Positions 52,693 to 62,500 of a DNA stretch of 64,000 bases are shown piece after piece. The stretch covers positions 868,001 to 932,000 of the forward strand of contig NZ_CP139976.1 of assembly GCF_034424625.1 (NCBI RefSeq), written 5' to 3'. The translations under genes were made by a program, and so were the position numbers. The notes beneath the pieces are model-generated. The model was not told the origin of the DNA. It worked only from the letters and a program-made list of their open reading frames with translations, and searched no databases. This DNA comes from Janthinobacterium lividum (GTDB lineage: Bacteria; Pseudomonadota; Gammaproteobacteria; Burkholderiales; Burkholderiaceae_D). How positions within the stretch are numbered: position 1 is the stretch's first letter; every line of letters starts with the position of its first letter.

Positions 52693-53190
52693 ATGAAAAC
52701 GACGCGTACCTTCATTGCTGGTCTTGCCTTGCTGGCGAGCACCGCCGCCTGGGCGGGCACGGAAGTGCATTTCACCAAGCCGGAACAATTCACGGACCTG
52801 TCTTTCGATCAGACGGAGCGTGAGAAAGTGCTCAAGGACTTGACGGCGCATTTCGAGAAACTGGGAGAGTCGCTCAAGCCTGGGCAAACCCTGAAGATCG
52901 ATGTGACGGATCTGGACATGGCTGGCCGTGAAAATCCCGCCATGCGCTCCACCCAGGATTTCCGCGTGATGACCGGCGGGGCCGATTGGCCGCGCATGCG
53001 CCTGCACTATGTGCTGGAGCAAGATGGCAAGGTCATCGCCAATGCCGATGCAGCCCTGTCCGATATGTCCTATCTGACGCGCATCAACCGCTATTCCAGC
53101 GGCGACAAGCTGCGTTACGAGAAACAGATGATCGATGACTGGTTTGCCGACACCTTCAAGACGCAAAAAAAGCCATCAATGCGTAAATAA
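52693..53190 (+). CDS. DUF3016 domain exported protein, copy 1
   Basis: The 165-residue protein has a signal peptide (FIAGLALLASTAAWAGTEV) and a single DUF3016 domain: VHFTKPEQFTDLSF, LKIDVTDLDMAGREN, DWPRMRLHYVLEQDGKV, then RYEKQMIDDWF. It is periplasmic and of unknown function. An AAAGGA ribosome site lies 8 bases before the ATG. A paralogue follows 157 bases downstream, about 60 percent identical by eye in the core. Confidence 0.88.
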   Translation: MKTTRTFIAGLALLASTAAWAGTEVHFTKPEQFTDLSFDQTEREKVLKDLTAHFEKLGESLKPGQTLKIDVTDLDMAGRENPAMRSTQDFRVMTGGADWPRMRLHYVLEQDGKVIANADAALSDMSYLTRINRYSSGDKLRYEKQMIDDWFADTFKTQKKPSMRK

Positions 53191-53347
53191 GTTGCCAGCA
53201 AGGTGAGATGCGGGTCAGGACGTTATTTGTCTTTTTTGATATATTGCGCTACAGAAATTCCCATTTGATGTATATTTAAGCAAGGTGCCGCGATGAATGG
53301 CATTTCGGAGCTTGCCCGCTTGTAAGACTTTTTGAAAGGGATACTGT

Positions 53348-53890
53348 ATGCGCATTTCGAGAGCGACGAAAACCTGGATAGCCGCCGTGATGCTGGTAGC
53401 CAGCAGTAGTGCTTTTGCCGGCGTTGAAGTGACTTTTGCCAAGCCGGAAGAGTTTTCAGATTTGCCGTTCAAACCGCATGACCGACAAGATGTGCTGAAG
53501 GGTTTAGAAGAACATTTTCAGTTCCTCGGCAAGCGCTTGCGGCCGGGACAGGAACTGAAGATAGAAGTCACCGATGTCGATATGGCGGGACGCGAAGAGC
53601 CGGGACGCCATGGTGGCCGTGACCTGCGCGTGCTGAATGGACAAAGTGACTGGCCGCGCATGCGTCTGCGTTATGTGCTCGAGCAAAATGGCAAGGTCAT
53701 TGCCAGTGGCGAATCCGCCATGTCCGATATGGCGTATCTGCAGCGTCTCAATCGCTATTCCAGCGGTGACGCGTTGCGCTATGAAAAGCAGTTGATCGAT
53801 GATTGGTTTAAAAGCGCCTTTGATATCACTCCCAAGGGCCGCAGCAATCCGGTAAGCTCCTTGACACCGCCGCAAGTTCAGGGCAAGTAG
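53348..53890 (+). CDS. DUF3016 domain exported protein, copy 2
   Basis: The 180-residue protein repeats the layout of the upstream copy (signal peptide to SSSAFAGVEV; TFAKPEEFSDLPF; LKIEVTDVDMAGREE; DWPRMRLRYVLEQNGKVI; RYEKQLIDDWF) and adds a Pro/Ser-rich tail. A GAAAGGGA ribosome site lies before the ATG. A weak promoter (TTGTCT at 53227, TACAGA at 53250) may serve it separately. Its 3' end overlaps the convergent solute-binding gene by 13 bases. Confidence 0.88.
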   Translation: MRISRATKTWIAAVMLVASSSAFAGVEVTFAKPEEFSDLPFKPHDRQDVLKGLEEHFQFLGKRLRPGQELKIEVTDVDMAGREEPGRHGGRDLRVLNGQSDWPRMRLRYVLEQNGKVIASGESAMSDMAYLQRLNRYSSGDALRYEKQLIDDWFKSAFDITPKGRSNPVSSLTPPQVQGK

Positions 53891-54687
53891 GCACCCTCGA
53901 TCCGCGCCAGCTCGCCGTTCTGCCGCATGGCAAGCAGGGCGGCATTCATCTTCTGGATGAAATCGGCCTTGTAGGCGGGCGTATTGCGCGCGCTGTAGGC
54001 GATGTAGGTGGCTTCGGACGACAATTCCAGCACTTCGTGCAATTGAAAGCCGTAACTGGCCAGTTCGGCGCCCAGCTGGCGCGCCGTGTGGCGCGCCGCG
54101 CCGCGGTCGCTGGCGTAGCAATCGATGCGCCGCAAGGCCAGTTTTTTCAGGTTGGCTTCATTGCCCTTGGCCGCTTCCAGGCGCAGCAGCCCCTCGCGGG
54201 CCGGCGCCATCAGTTTTTCCGAGAGCAAAAAACCTGTATTGACGCCGATGGTCAGGCCGGCAAAGTCGGCGGGAAACCGCGTGCGCGGCGTGCGCATGAC
54301 GGCATCATGGCAAAACAGGACCACTGATTCGCGGTACAGCATGGCCGAATACGGTTGCACGTACGGCCGTTGCGTCTTGCGTCCGGGTGGAAACAGGCCG
54401 AAAACCTGGCCCTTTTCCAGCGCGGCTAGCCCCCGTTTCCAGGGGCGTGGCTGGAGTTCCAGCTGGTAATCGGGCATCGCACTGGCTGCCAGGCGCAGGA
54501 TGTCGACATACATGCCCTTGAAAACGCCGTTTTCCACATAGCTGTACGGTGCATAATCGTCGTCGCCGTACAGGATGACGGTTTGCGGCGCGGCATGGCC
54601 GATGCCGGGTGCCGCCATCGCGCAGGCGGCCAGCAGGCAGGCGCCGGTGTGGCGCAGGTTAATTTTGCATGACATCCTGATAAGCAT
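53878..54687 (-). CDS. Periplasmic solute-binding protein, family 3
   Basis: The 269-residue protein has a signal peptide (ACLLAACAMAAPGIGHAAP) and an SBP_bac_3-type domain: ILYGDDDYAPYSYVENGVFKGMYVDILRLAA near the N terminus and FAGLTIGVNTGFLLSEK in the hinge. These bind amino acids or related solutes, or act as sensors. No ABC permease or ATPase gene is beside it, so it may be an orphan that serves another system. Starts at 54687 or 54675 are both possible. Confidence 0.82.
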   Translation of the reverse strand: MLIRMSCKINLRHTGACLLAACAMAAPGIGHAAPQTVILYGDDDYAPYSYVENGVFKGMYVDILRLAASAMPDYQLELQPRPWKRGLAALEKGQVFGLFPPGRKTQRPYVQPYSAMLYRESVVLFCHDAVMRTPRTRFPADFAGLTIGVNTGFLLSEKLMAPAREGLLRLEAAKGNEANLKKLALRRIDCYASDRGAARHTARQLGAELASYGFQLHEVLELSSEATYIAYSARNTPAYKADFIQKMNAALLAMRQNGELARIEGAYLP

Positions 54688-54716
54688 ACAGGATGATGGC
54701 CAGAATGTACCGCGCC

Positions 54717-55160
54717 TCAGTCGATCCAGTTTACCTGTGGGAACTTGCTGCCGAAATCTTCCGCCATGGGCACGACCTGGCTGAGCTTATAGTTGAAGAA
54801 CACAAAACCGGACTTGGCCATGGCGATCAGGGTGTTGTCGCGCGGGCGCGTGATGCGGAAGGTGATGTCGCCGCCATACTTGTTGAAATCCATGACGCCC
54901 ACTTCGAACAGCAGCTGGTCGCGTGCATGGGCTTCGGCGCGGTAGGTGGTGGCCAGGTCGGTGACGATGATGCCGGTGCCGTCCGCTTCGATGTCGCGCA
55001 CGCCATATTCGAACAGGAAGCGGGCGCGCGCCTCGGAAATCATGGAAATCATGGAATCGTTGCCGAGATGGTTGCCGGCATTGATGTCCGTCGTGCGTAC
55101 CGTCAGTTGCGAGGAATAGCAGTACTGGTCTTCAGGAAATTCAAGTTTCAAACGGGCCAT
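54717..55160 (-). CDS. Hotdog-fold acyl-CoA thioesterase
   Basis: The 147-residue protein has a 4HBT/hotdog pattern: TVRTTDINAGNHLGNDSMISMISEARARFLFEYG with the typical helix after HLGN, then an acyl-binding sheet (DLATTYRAEAHARDQLLFEVGV). It likely hydrolyses short or aromatic acyl-CoA. A clean AAGAGAA ribosome site precedes the start. Neighbours give no pathway clue. Confidence 0.82.
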   Translation of the reverse strand: MARLKLEFPEDQYCYSSQLTVRTTDINAGNHLGNDSMISMISEARARFLFEYGVRDIEADGTGIIVTDLATTYRAEAHARDQLLFEVGVMDFNKYGGDITFRITRPRDNTLIAMAKSGFVFFNYKLSQVVPMAEDFGSKFPQVNWID

Positions 55161-55291
55161 GGTGTTCTCTTGGTCTGATGCGCAGGGCGCGGCGGAAATG
55201 TCAATTCTAGCCGGTTCCCCGCGTCCCGTCGAAAAATGCCCTCAGCCGCGTGCGTGCCGTCCGCTTCACTGGCACGCAGGTTTGCGTACGC

Positions 55292-56740
55292 CTATTTACG
55301 GACGATCTTGTACACCTTGCCCGTGCCGCTCAGCATGTACAGCTCGTTTTGACCATCCTGGCCAAACGACAGGATGTTACCCACGTTCGTGATGCCCCAG
55401 TCTGTCACGGCCGATGCCGTGCCATTGCTGTAGCTGAAACTCTTCAGCCAGCCGCTGCAATAGTCCGAATACAGGTACTGCCCCGCCAGCTCCGGCAAGG
55501 CCGCCCCCCGGTACACATAGCCGCCCGTGATCGAGCAGCCGCCGGCCGCATCGTGGCCGTATTCGATGGCGGGCAAGACCAGCCCCGCCTGGTTGCAGCT
55601 GGCACTGTTGTAGCAGTGCGCGCCTTCCATGATGTTCCAGCCATAGTTGTTGCCCGCCTGGCCCACGGGACGCACATCGACCTCTTCCCAGTTGCCCTGG
55701 CCCACGTCGGCGAGGTACAGCAGCTGGGCCGGCACATCGAAAGCGTAGCGCCACGGGTTGCGCAAGCCGTAGGCCCAGATTTCAGGGCGCCCGCCTGCCG
55801 CCGCAAATGGGTTGCCCGGCGGAATGGCATACGGTTGGGCGACGCTGCTGGCGTTGACGTCCAGGCGCAGCAGTTTTCCCAAGAGCACGTTGGTGTTTTG
55901 CGCATTGCCGGGCGGATCGCCCGCGCTGCCGCCATCGCCCGTGCCCGCATACAGATAGCCGTCCGGTCCAAAGCTGAGCAAGCCGCCATAGTGGTTGCTG
56001 AACGTGGGGTGGGCCATCGTCAGGATGGTCAGCGCGGACAGGGGATCGGCCACGTTGGCGTTGCCAGCCGACACTTGCCGCCGCTCGATGACAATATCGC
56101 CGGCCAGGTTGGTGTAATACAGGAAGAAATAGCCGTTGCTGGCGTATTGCGGATGGAAGGCCAGCGACAGCAAGCCCCGTTCGCCGCTCGTGGTGGTGAG
56201 CGTACTGATGTCGAGGAAGGGCGTGGCCAGCAGGTTGCCATTTTGCATCACGCGGATGCGGCCGGCCCGTTCGATGATGAACAAACGGCTGTCGCCGGGC
56301 GGCGCCGTGAGGAAGATGGGCGCGCTCAAGCCGCTGGCCACTTCCTGCAGCCCCAGGGCCAGCGGCGTGGCGGCCGCATACAGGACGCTGGCGCTGGCCG
56401 TCGCCCCCGCATTGACTTGCACCTGCTGCGTGACGGGCGTGGGCGCCAGCGTCCCCGTGCCTTGCGCCACGCTGGCGGCGCTGAGCGTGTAGGCGCCGGG
56501 CGCCAGGCCGGTGAGCGTGGTGCTCGCCGTCAGCGCCTTGCTGTATGACGCGGGACCGCCCACCGTGACGGCGCCCGCCACGCCGGCCGGCAAGCCGCCG
56601 ATGCTGACATTCAGGCTGCCGGTGCCGGCGGCAGGCGGATGGTGGCCGCCGCCCCCGCCACACGATGCCAGCAGGCTCAGGCAGCAGGCCAGCAGCAAAG
56701 CTGGCCAGGCAGGGGAAAGCCGGGATAGGAAGTGGCGCAT
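55292..56740 (-). CDS. PQQ-dependent sugar dehydrogenase-like lipoprotein
   Basis: The 482-residue protein has a lipoprotein signal (LLLACCLSLLASC, lipobox LASC followed by five Gly), an Ig-like/PKD-like region (about 40-125) and a six-bladed propeller of the glucose/sorbosone dehydrogenase family (about 130-480). The propeller has GERGLLSLAFHPQY, FSNHYGGLLSFGPDGYLYAGTGDGG and AYGLRNPWRYAFD. Such enzymes oxidise sugars with PQQ. The start at 56740 follows AGGAG. It is anchored in a membrane facing the periplasm or outside. Confidence 0.88.
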   Translation of the reverse strand: MRHFLSRLSPAWPALLLACCLSLLASCGGGGGHHPPAAGTGSLNVSIGGLPAGVAGAVTVGGPASYSKALTASTTLTGLAPGAYTLSAASVAQGTGTLAPTPVTQQVQVNAGATASASVLYAAATPLALGLQEVASGLSAPIFLTAPPGDSRLFIIERAGRIRVMQNGNLLATPFLDISTLTTTSGERGLLSLAFHPQYASNGYFFLYYTNLAGDIVIERRQVSAGNANVADPLSALTILTMAHPTFSNHYGGLLSFGPDGYLYAGTGDGGSAGDPPGNAQNTNVLLGKLLRLDVNASSVAQPYAIPPGNPFAAAGGRPEIWAYGLRNPWRYAFDVPAQLLYLADVGQGNWEEVDVRPVGQAGNNYGWNIMEGAHCYNSASCNQAGLVLPAIEYGHDAAGGCSITGGYVYRGAALPELAGQYLYSDYCSGWLKSFSYSNGTASAVTDWGITNVGNILSFGQDGQNELYMLSGTGKVYKIVRK

Positions 56741-56998
56741 GTCAGTCTCCTGCGGGAACGATGAAACGGCTGCACGGTATGACACTAGGTTTGCTGCAAG
56801 AATGCGCGCTTTGGCGTCGGCACGATTGAGCTTGCGCAAGCGTACGCCTCGCATGGGGCACGCTTCCGTGCGCTGCTGCACGGTACGGCGGCATCGGACA
56901 AATGCGCCGCGTTTTCAGACAAGCGCGGGTCCAGCGGTACCGCCGCGCCCGCAACCGCCCGATAATGGCGCATCTGAAACCGAGCAGGAATGACACAC

Positions 56999-58105
56999 AT
57001 GAAAACCAAAGCCGCGATTGCCTGGAAGGCGGGCGCCCCGCTGACCATCGAAGAAGTCGACCTGGCCGGCCCACGCGCCGGCGAAGTACTGGTCGAGCTG
57101 AAAGCCACGGGCATTTGCCATACCGATTACTACACCCTGTCCGGCGCCGATCCGGAAGGCATCTTCCCCGCCATCCTCGGCCATGAAGGCGCCGGCGTCG
57201 TCGTCGACGTGGGCCCGGGCGTGAGCACCCTGAAAAAGGATGACCACGTCATTCCCCTGTACACGCCGGAATGCCGCCAGTGCAAGTTCTGCCTGTCGCA
57301 AAAGACGAACCTGTGCCAGGCCATCCGTTCCACGCAGGGCCGCGGCCTGATGCCGGACGCCACCAGCCGCTTCTCGCTGAATGGCCAGCCGCTGTTCCAC
57401 TATATGGGCACATCGACCTTCTCGAACTACATCGTCGTGCCGGAAATCGCTCTCGCAAAAATCCGCTCCGACGCGCCGTTCGACAAGGTGTGCTACATCG
57501 GCTGCGGCGTGACGACGGGCGTGGGCGCCGTGCTGTTCTCGGCGAAGGTCGAGGCGGGCGCCAACGTGGCCGTGTTCGGCCTGGGCGGTATCGGCCTGAA
57601 CGTGATCCAGGCGGCGAAGATGGTCGGCGCCGACAAGATCATCGGTATCGACATCAACCCGGCGCGCCAGGCCATCGCCCGCAAGTTCGGCATGACGCAT
57701 TTCATCAACCCGAACGAGGTGGAAAACGTCGTCGACGCCATCGTGCAGCTGACGGATGGCGGCGCCGATTACTCGTTCGAATGCGTGGGCAACACGACCC
57801 TGATGCGCCAGGCGCTCGAGTGCACGCACAAGGGCTGGGGCAAGTCTTTCATCATCGGCGTGGCGGCGGCCGGCCAGGAAATTTCCACGCGGCCATTCCA
57901 GCTGGTGACGGGGCGCGAATGGCGCGGTTCGGCCTTTGGCGGCGCGCGGGGACGCACGGATGTGCCGAAGATCGTCGACTGGTATATGGAAGGCAAGCTC
58001 AATATTGACGACCTGATCACGCACCGCCTGAAGCTGGAAGACATCAACCAGGGCTTCGACCTGATGAAAAGCGGCGAATCAATCCGTTCCGTCGTGTTGT
58101 ACTAA
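56999..58105 (+). CDS. frmA: S-(hydroxymethyl)glutathione dehydrogenase (class III alcohol dehydrogenase)
   Basis: The enzyme oxidises the glutathione adduct of formaldehyde, with NAD, in formaldehyde detoxification. The 368-residue protein is a full zinc-dependent MDR dehydrogenase: catalytic zinc ligands in GICHTDYYT and GHEGAG, structural zinc CRQCKFCLSQKTNLC, and Rossmann motif GLGGIGLNVIQ. The start at 56999 is preferred to one at 56990 for ribosome-site spacing. The usual partner S-formylglutathione hydrolase gene is not adjacent. Confidence 0.95.
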   Translation: MKTKAAIAWKAGAPLTIEEVDLAGPRAGEVLVELKATGICHTDYYTLSGADPEGIFPAILGHEGAGVVVDVGPGVSTLKKDDHVIPLYTPECRQCKFCLSQKTNLCQAIRSTQGRGLMPDATSRFSLNGQPLFHYMGTSTFSNYIVVPEIALAKIRSDAPFDKVCYIGCGVTTGVGAVLFSAKVEAGANVAVFGLGGIGLNVIQAAKMVGADKIIGIDINPARQAIARKFGMTHFINPNEVENVVDAIVQLTDGGADYSFECVGNTTLMRQALECTHKGWGKSFIIGVAAAGQEISTRPFQLVTGREWRGSAFGGARGRTDVPKIVDWYMEGKLNIDDLITHRLKLEDINQGFDLMKSGESIRSVVLY

Positions 58106-58220
58106 TTTCATCGGATGTACTCATTGCGCAACACTTGACGGACGGGGCAGGGCGGCAGGCTGTACTTCGCCGCCTGCCCCTGCTAGTGTGAAGACATCCG
58201 CCTTGCTTTGGGAGCCGTCC

Positions 58221-58454
58221 ATGTTTGCCACTGCCTACCTCGCGACCTTGCGCCGCATGCTGCCCGTCTTCCTCGGCGCGGCCCTGTCTTCCCTGCTGGC
58301 CTTGTGGTGGAGCAATGCCGCCAGCCTTGCCACGCCCGCCATCTGGCTGGCGCTGCTGGCCACGTATCTGCTGTGCGCACTGCTGTTTACACCGCTGGCC
58401 CGTCAGAGCCGCCAATTGGCCACGCGCCACGTGCGCCACGGCAAGCCGCGCTGA
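58221..58454 (+). CDS. Small membrane protein (77 aa)
   Basis: The product has two membrane helices (MLPVFLGAALSSLLALWW and PAIWLALLATYLLCALLF) and a basic tail (RQSRQLATRHVRHGKPR). A GGGAG ribosome site lies seven bases before this ATG, which is therefore preferred to one 11 codons upstream. No family was recognised. It is convergent with the GlxA-type regulator. Confidence 0.65.
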   Translation: MFATAYLATLRRMLPVFLGAALSSLLALWWSNAASLATPAIWLALLATYLLCALLFTPLARQSRQLATRHVRHGKPR

Positions 58455-58458
58455 CGTC

Positions 58459-59463
58459 CTAGCGCGCCGTGCTGGAAAAGCGCTCGCGGTAGTCGCGCGG
58501 CGTGATGGCTAGTTTCTTTTGAAACAGGCGGCGCAGCCTCTCCTCGCTATGCAAGCCCGCCTGCACGGCCACCTGTTTTAAGGAGGACACATTGTCCTCC
58601 AGCAAGCGACGCGCCACTTCGAAGCGGGCCGTGTCGATGAATTCCGTGGGACTGGTGCCCGTTTCGCGCTGGAACACGCGCGTAAAATTGCGCTCGCTCA
58701 TGGCCAGCCTGGCCGCCAGCAGCGGTACGGTGAGCTCTTCGGCAAGATGCTCCATGATCCAGCCCTGCAACTGGCGGATGGTCGGATGCGTCGTCATCTG
58801 GCTCGACAGGTGCACGGAAAACTGCGACTGGCCGCCCGGTCGCTTCAAGTACACCACCAGGTCGCGCGCCACTTCCAGCGCGATATCGCGGCTGAAATCG
58901 TCTTCCACCAGGGCCAGCGCCAGGTCGATGCCGGCCGTCACGCCGGCCGACGTCCAGAATTTCCCTTCCCGCACGAAGATCGCATCGGCATTGACCTGTA
59001 TCAATGGATAGCGCTGGCGCAAACTGTCCACGGCGCTCCAGTGCGTGGCCGCGCTCTTGCCGTCGAGCACGCCCGCCTCGGCCAGGAAGAAGCAGCCCGT
59101 GCATAGTGCCGCCAGGGTGCCGATGCGGGGTGCCGCTTCGACTACCCAGGCGGCGAGGGCGGGAATATCCTGCAAGACTTGCTCGACGTGGTGGCAGCCG
59201 ACGATGACGGCCAGGTCGGGCAGGCGGCTGGCATCGAGCGCCTTGCTGGCGTGCAAAGACATCAGGGTGTCCGACTCGACCGGGCCGATGGCCGTCGAGG
59301 CGATACGCACGTCGTAGCCGCCGGGCAGGTTACGCAAGCGCAAATGGGTGTTGGCGTAGTCAAATACCTTCATGGCGCCGATGGCTTCGAGCGCCTTGAA
59401 ACCGGGATAGACGATGATATCGACGGTGCGCAGGGGGAATTCTTTGGGGTTTTGCTTGATCAT
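58459..59463 (-). CDS. GlxA-type AraC regulator (DJ-1/PfpI domain plus HTH)
   Basis: The 334-residue protein has an N-terminal DJ-1/PfpI domain (about 10-180) with the nucleophile-like cysteine in TLAALCTGCFFLAEAG, and a C-terminal AraC HTH (about 225-325: PLLAARLAMSERNFTRVFQRETG; SLKQVAVQAGLHSEERLRRLF). Such regulators sense metabolites such as betaine or amines. The start at 59463 is chosen by family length; an in-frame ATG 14 codons earlier exists. Confidence 0.87.
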   Translation of the reverse strand: MIKQNPKEFPLRTVDIIVYPGFKALEAIGAMKVFDYANTHLRLRNLPGGYDVRIASTAIGPVESDTLMSLHASKALDASRLPDLAVIVGCHHVEQVLQDIPALAAWVVEAAPRIGTLAALCTGCFFLAEAGVLDGKSAATHWSAVDSLRQRYPLIQVNADAIFVREGKFWTSAGVTAGIDLALALVEDDFSRDIALEVARDLVVYLKRPGGQSQFSVHLSSQMTTHPTIRQLQGWIMEHLAEELTVPLLAARLAMSERNFTRVFQRETGTSPTEFIDTARFEVARRLLEDNVSSLKQVAVQAGLHSEERLRRLFQKKLAITPRDYRERFSSTAR

Positions 59464-59578
59464 GCGATATGCGCGAGGGGGATAAATACTGCCATAATGC
59501 AACAACGGCGATGGCGTAGGTTAGCATGAAATAATCCGCGCGCCCGCTGGCTCCCCACCCATCGGATTCCTGAATATC

Positions 59579-62500
59579 GTGCGCTTACTCCATTTTTTTG
59601 CCGCCCTGACATTGCTGTTGGGCTCATCCCTTGCCCACGCGGTGACGCTCAACTTCAATGGCGGCGCCGTCAGCGGCTGCACTCTGCCGGCGTCCAGCAA
59701 CCAATATACTTGCGCCAGCCTGATCATGGGCAGCACCGACAACGTCGTCATCGCCAGCGGCTATGGCGTGACGGTCAACAGCGATGTGAGCATCGACTAC
59801 AACCAGGGCTTGAGCATGAGCGGCACGGCGGCCCTGACTGCCAACAAGAATATCGACATCGGCAATGTCAATCCGCCCAATCTGAAGATCACGGGCGGCA
59901 GCCTGACGGCCAAGGGCGGCAATTTCAAGGTGGGGTCGCAGGGCGGCACCGTGCTCGTGGCTGATATCTCGGCGGCGTCCGTCTCCCTGGGCGGCACGCC
60001 CGTGAAGGTGACGGGCAATATCACGGCCACGGGCAATATCGACATTTCCTCCGGCTCGACGCTGAATGGCGCCATCAGCGGCGGCTCGATCAGCGGCAAC
60101 TCCAAGGTCACGATCACGGGCAGCGTGAAGGCCAGCGGCAACGTCAGCATCGGCTCCAGCTCGACCATAACGGGACCCGTCAACGGCAGCAGCATCACCA
60201 CCAGTTCCAGCGTGTCGATTACAGGCGACGTGACGGCTGTCAATGCGTTCAGCCTCGGTTCGGGCAGCAACCTGAATGGCACCACCAAGGCGCCCGTCGT
60301 CAGCATCGAGGCAGCGAACAGCCAGGTGCAGGGCGATATCACGGCCAGTACCTCGCTGACAGTCGGTTCGGGCAGCCAGGTGAAGGGCAACCTGACGTCG
60401 CCGACCATTGACCTGAAGGCGTCCGGCCTGCTGGTCACGGGCGACGTGAAAGCGTCCAGCTCCCTGAGCATCGCCTCCGGCAATGGCGTGAAGGGCAACG
60501 TCGAGGGCGGCAACGTCACGCTGGACTCGTCCAACGCCTATATCACGGGCAATGCGCTGGTCGACCACATCACTCTGGGCTGGCAGGGCCGGGTGCAGCA
60601 AACCATCACTTGCAAGGCGTATACGCCATCGAACCCGTGCAGTTGCGTGACGAACAACAGCGGCTGGGCTTTCAATGAACCGATGGGGCCGAAGTGCGGG
60701 CCCAGTACGCCGAGCGGACTGCACCATTTCCAGATCGAGCACCCGCTGACGGCGCTTACTTGCCAGGTGCCCACGGTGAAGGTGACTGCCTGCGCGGATG
60801 CCAGCTGCAGCGCGGTCTACAAGAATGGCGTGAGCGTTACCATCAGCCCGGGCGGCGTGCCGACGCAGATCGATACCAGCGGCGTCAACGCCAATGTCAC
60901 GGTGCGCCAGACCACGGTGGGCATCGCCACCCTGAGCCTGGTCAGCACGCCCGCCACGACGGGCGCGCTGGTGTGCAAGAGCGGCGGCAACACGAGCAAT
61001 TGCCAGATCAGCTTTCTTTCCAGCGGCTTCCAGGTAAGCGGCGTTCCGCGCTACGCGGAGGACGTGGCCGTACTGGAAATCAGCGCCTTGCAGACCTCGT
61101 CCGGCAACAGGGACGTGTGCGTGCCCATGTTCGCCAGCCAGACCAAGGACTTGAACCTCAGTTGCGGGTACAGCAATCCGGACAAGGGGACATTGCCTGC
61201 GCGCATCTTTGACAGTGCCAAAAATAGTTATGTTGCCCTGGCGGCCAGCGACCAGAGCAGCTGCAGCGGGTCGAGCACCAAGGTGACGGTGACGTTCGGC
61301 GCCGACGGCTTAGCCAAACCGAACATGCTGTATGCCGATGCGGGAGCGCTGCTTCTGACAGCCTCCTACAAGCCGGACAGCGGCAGCGACAAAGGTTTGG
61401 ACATGAACGGCAGCGGTACGGTCGTCGTGGCGCCGAAGAAATTTCTGTTCACGAAGCTGGCGCCGACGCAGCGCGCGGGTCTGGCGGCAGCGCCCCTCGT
61501 GGCGGGGGCGACCATCACGTTATCGGCCGTCAATGCGCTCGATGCCGTGACGAAGAACTTTGGCAACGAAAGCGGTGTCGCTGTGCAAAAAGTCGTGCTC
61601 GACCGTAATCTGCAGGCGCCGCTCTACACAAGCGTAGTCAATCCGCAGGTCAGCGGCGATCTCGATTTCGTGAAGAAAGGGGGCGTCATCGCGGCGCCGC
61701 CGCTGGTCTGGCCCGAAGTGGGCAAGATCAATTTCACGGCCGCGCTGCAAAACGGATATCTGGGCAGCAGCTTGACGTCGCCGGGACCGAGCGATACCGT
61801 GCTCTTTTACCCGCACCACTTTGTGACGGAACTGGTCATCAAGCAAGTGGACATCGGGGGGGGCGTGAAGATGCCGTTTCCTTTCCCGTGCAGCGCGCCG
61901 CTCGTGTGCGCCGGTGACCGTGCCGTGTATTCGCGCCAGCCCTTTGATCTGACCATCCGCGCCCAGACGGCCGCTGGCAATGAGACGAAGAACTTCGACG
62001 CCAGGAATGACGGCATCAACACGACGCAGGTGTCGCTGGTCCCCTATGACGCGGCAACGGGGAAGAACAGCTATCCGCCCACGGCGCCATCGGGCAGCAC
62101 GCTGACGGATGGGGCAAAAGCACCTGTGGCCGTGACGGGCGTGCCTGTCACCAGTTTTACCAATGGCCTTGCCACGCGCACCATCGCCTACAGCTTCCCC
62201 GCCGCCTATGCCGTGCCCAAGGAGCCGACCGCACTGGCATCGCCGACGGGGCTGCTGCTGCGCGCGACGTATGCCTATCCGGCGGCTGGCAATGTGAGCT
62301 CGGCGCCGGCCGATGGCCTGGAAGCGCAACTGACCGTGCTCACGGGCCGCCTGATGGTGCCGCATGATTACGGTTCCGAGCGCTATCCCGTACGCCTGGC
62401 GGTGCAGGCGCAGTACTGGGACGGCAAGACCTGGGTTACCAGCCTGCTGGACAGCATCAGTGCGTTCGACAACACGCTGGTGGTGTTTGCCAATTGCAAG

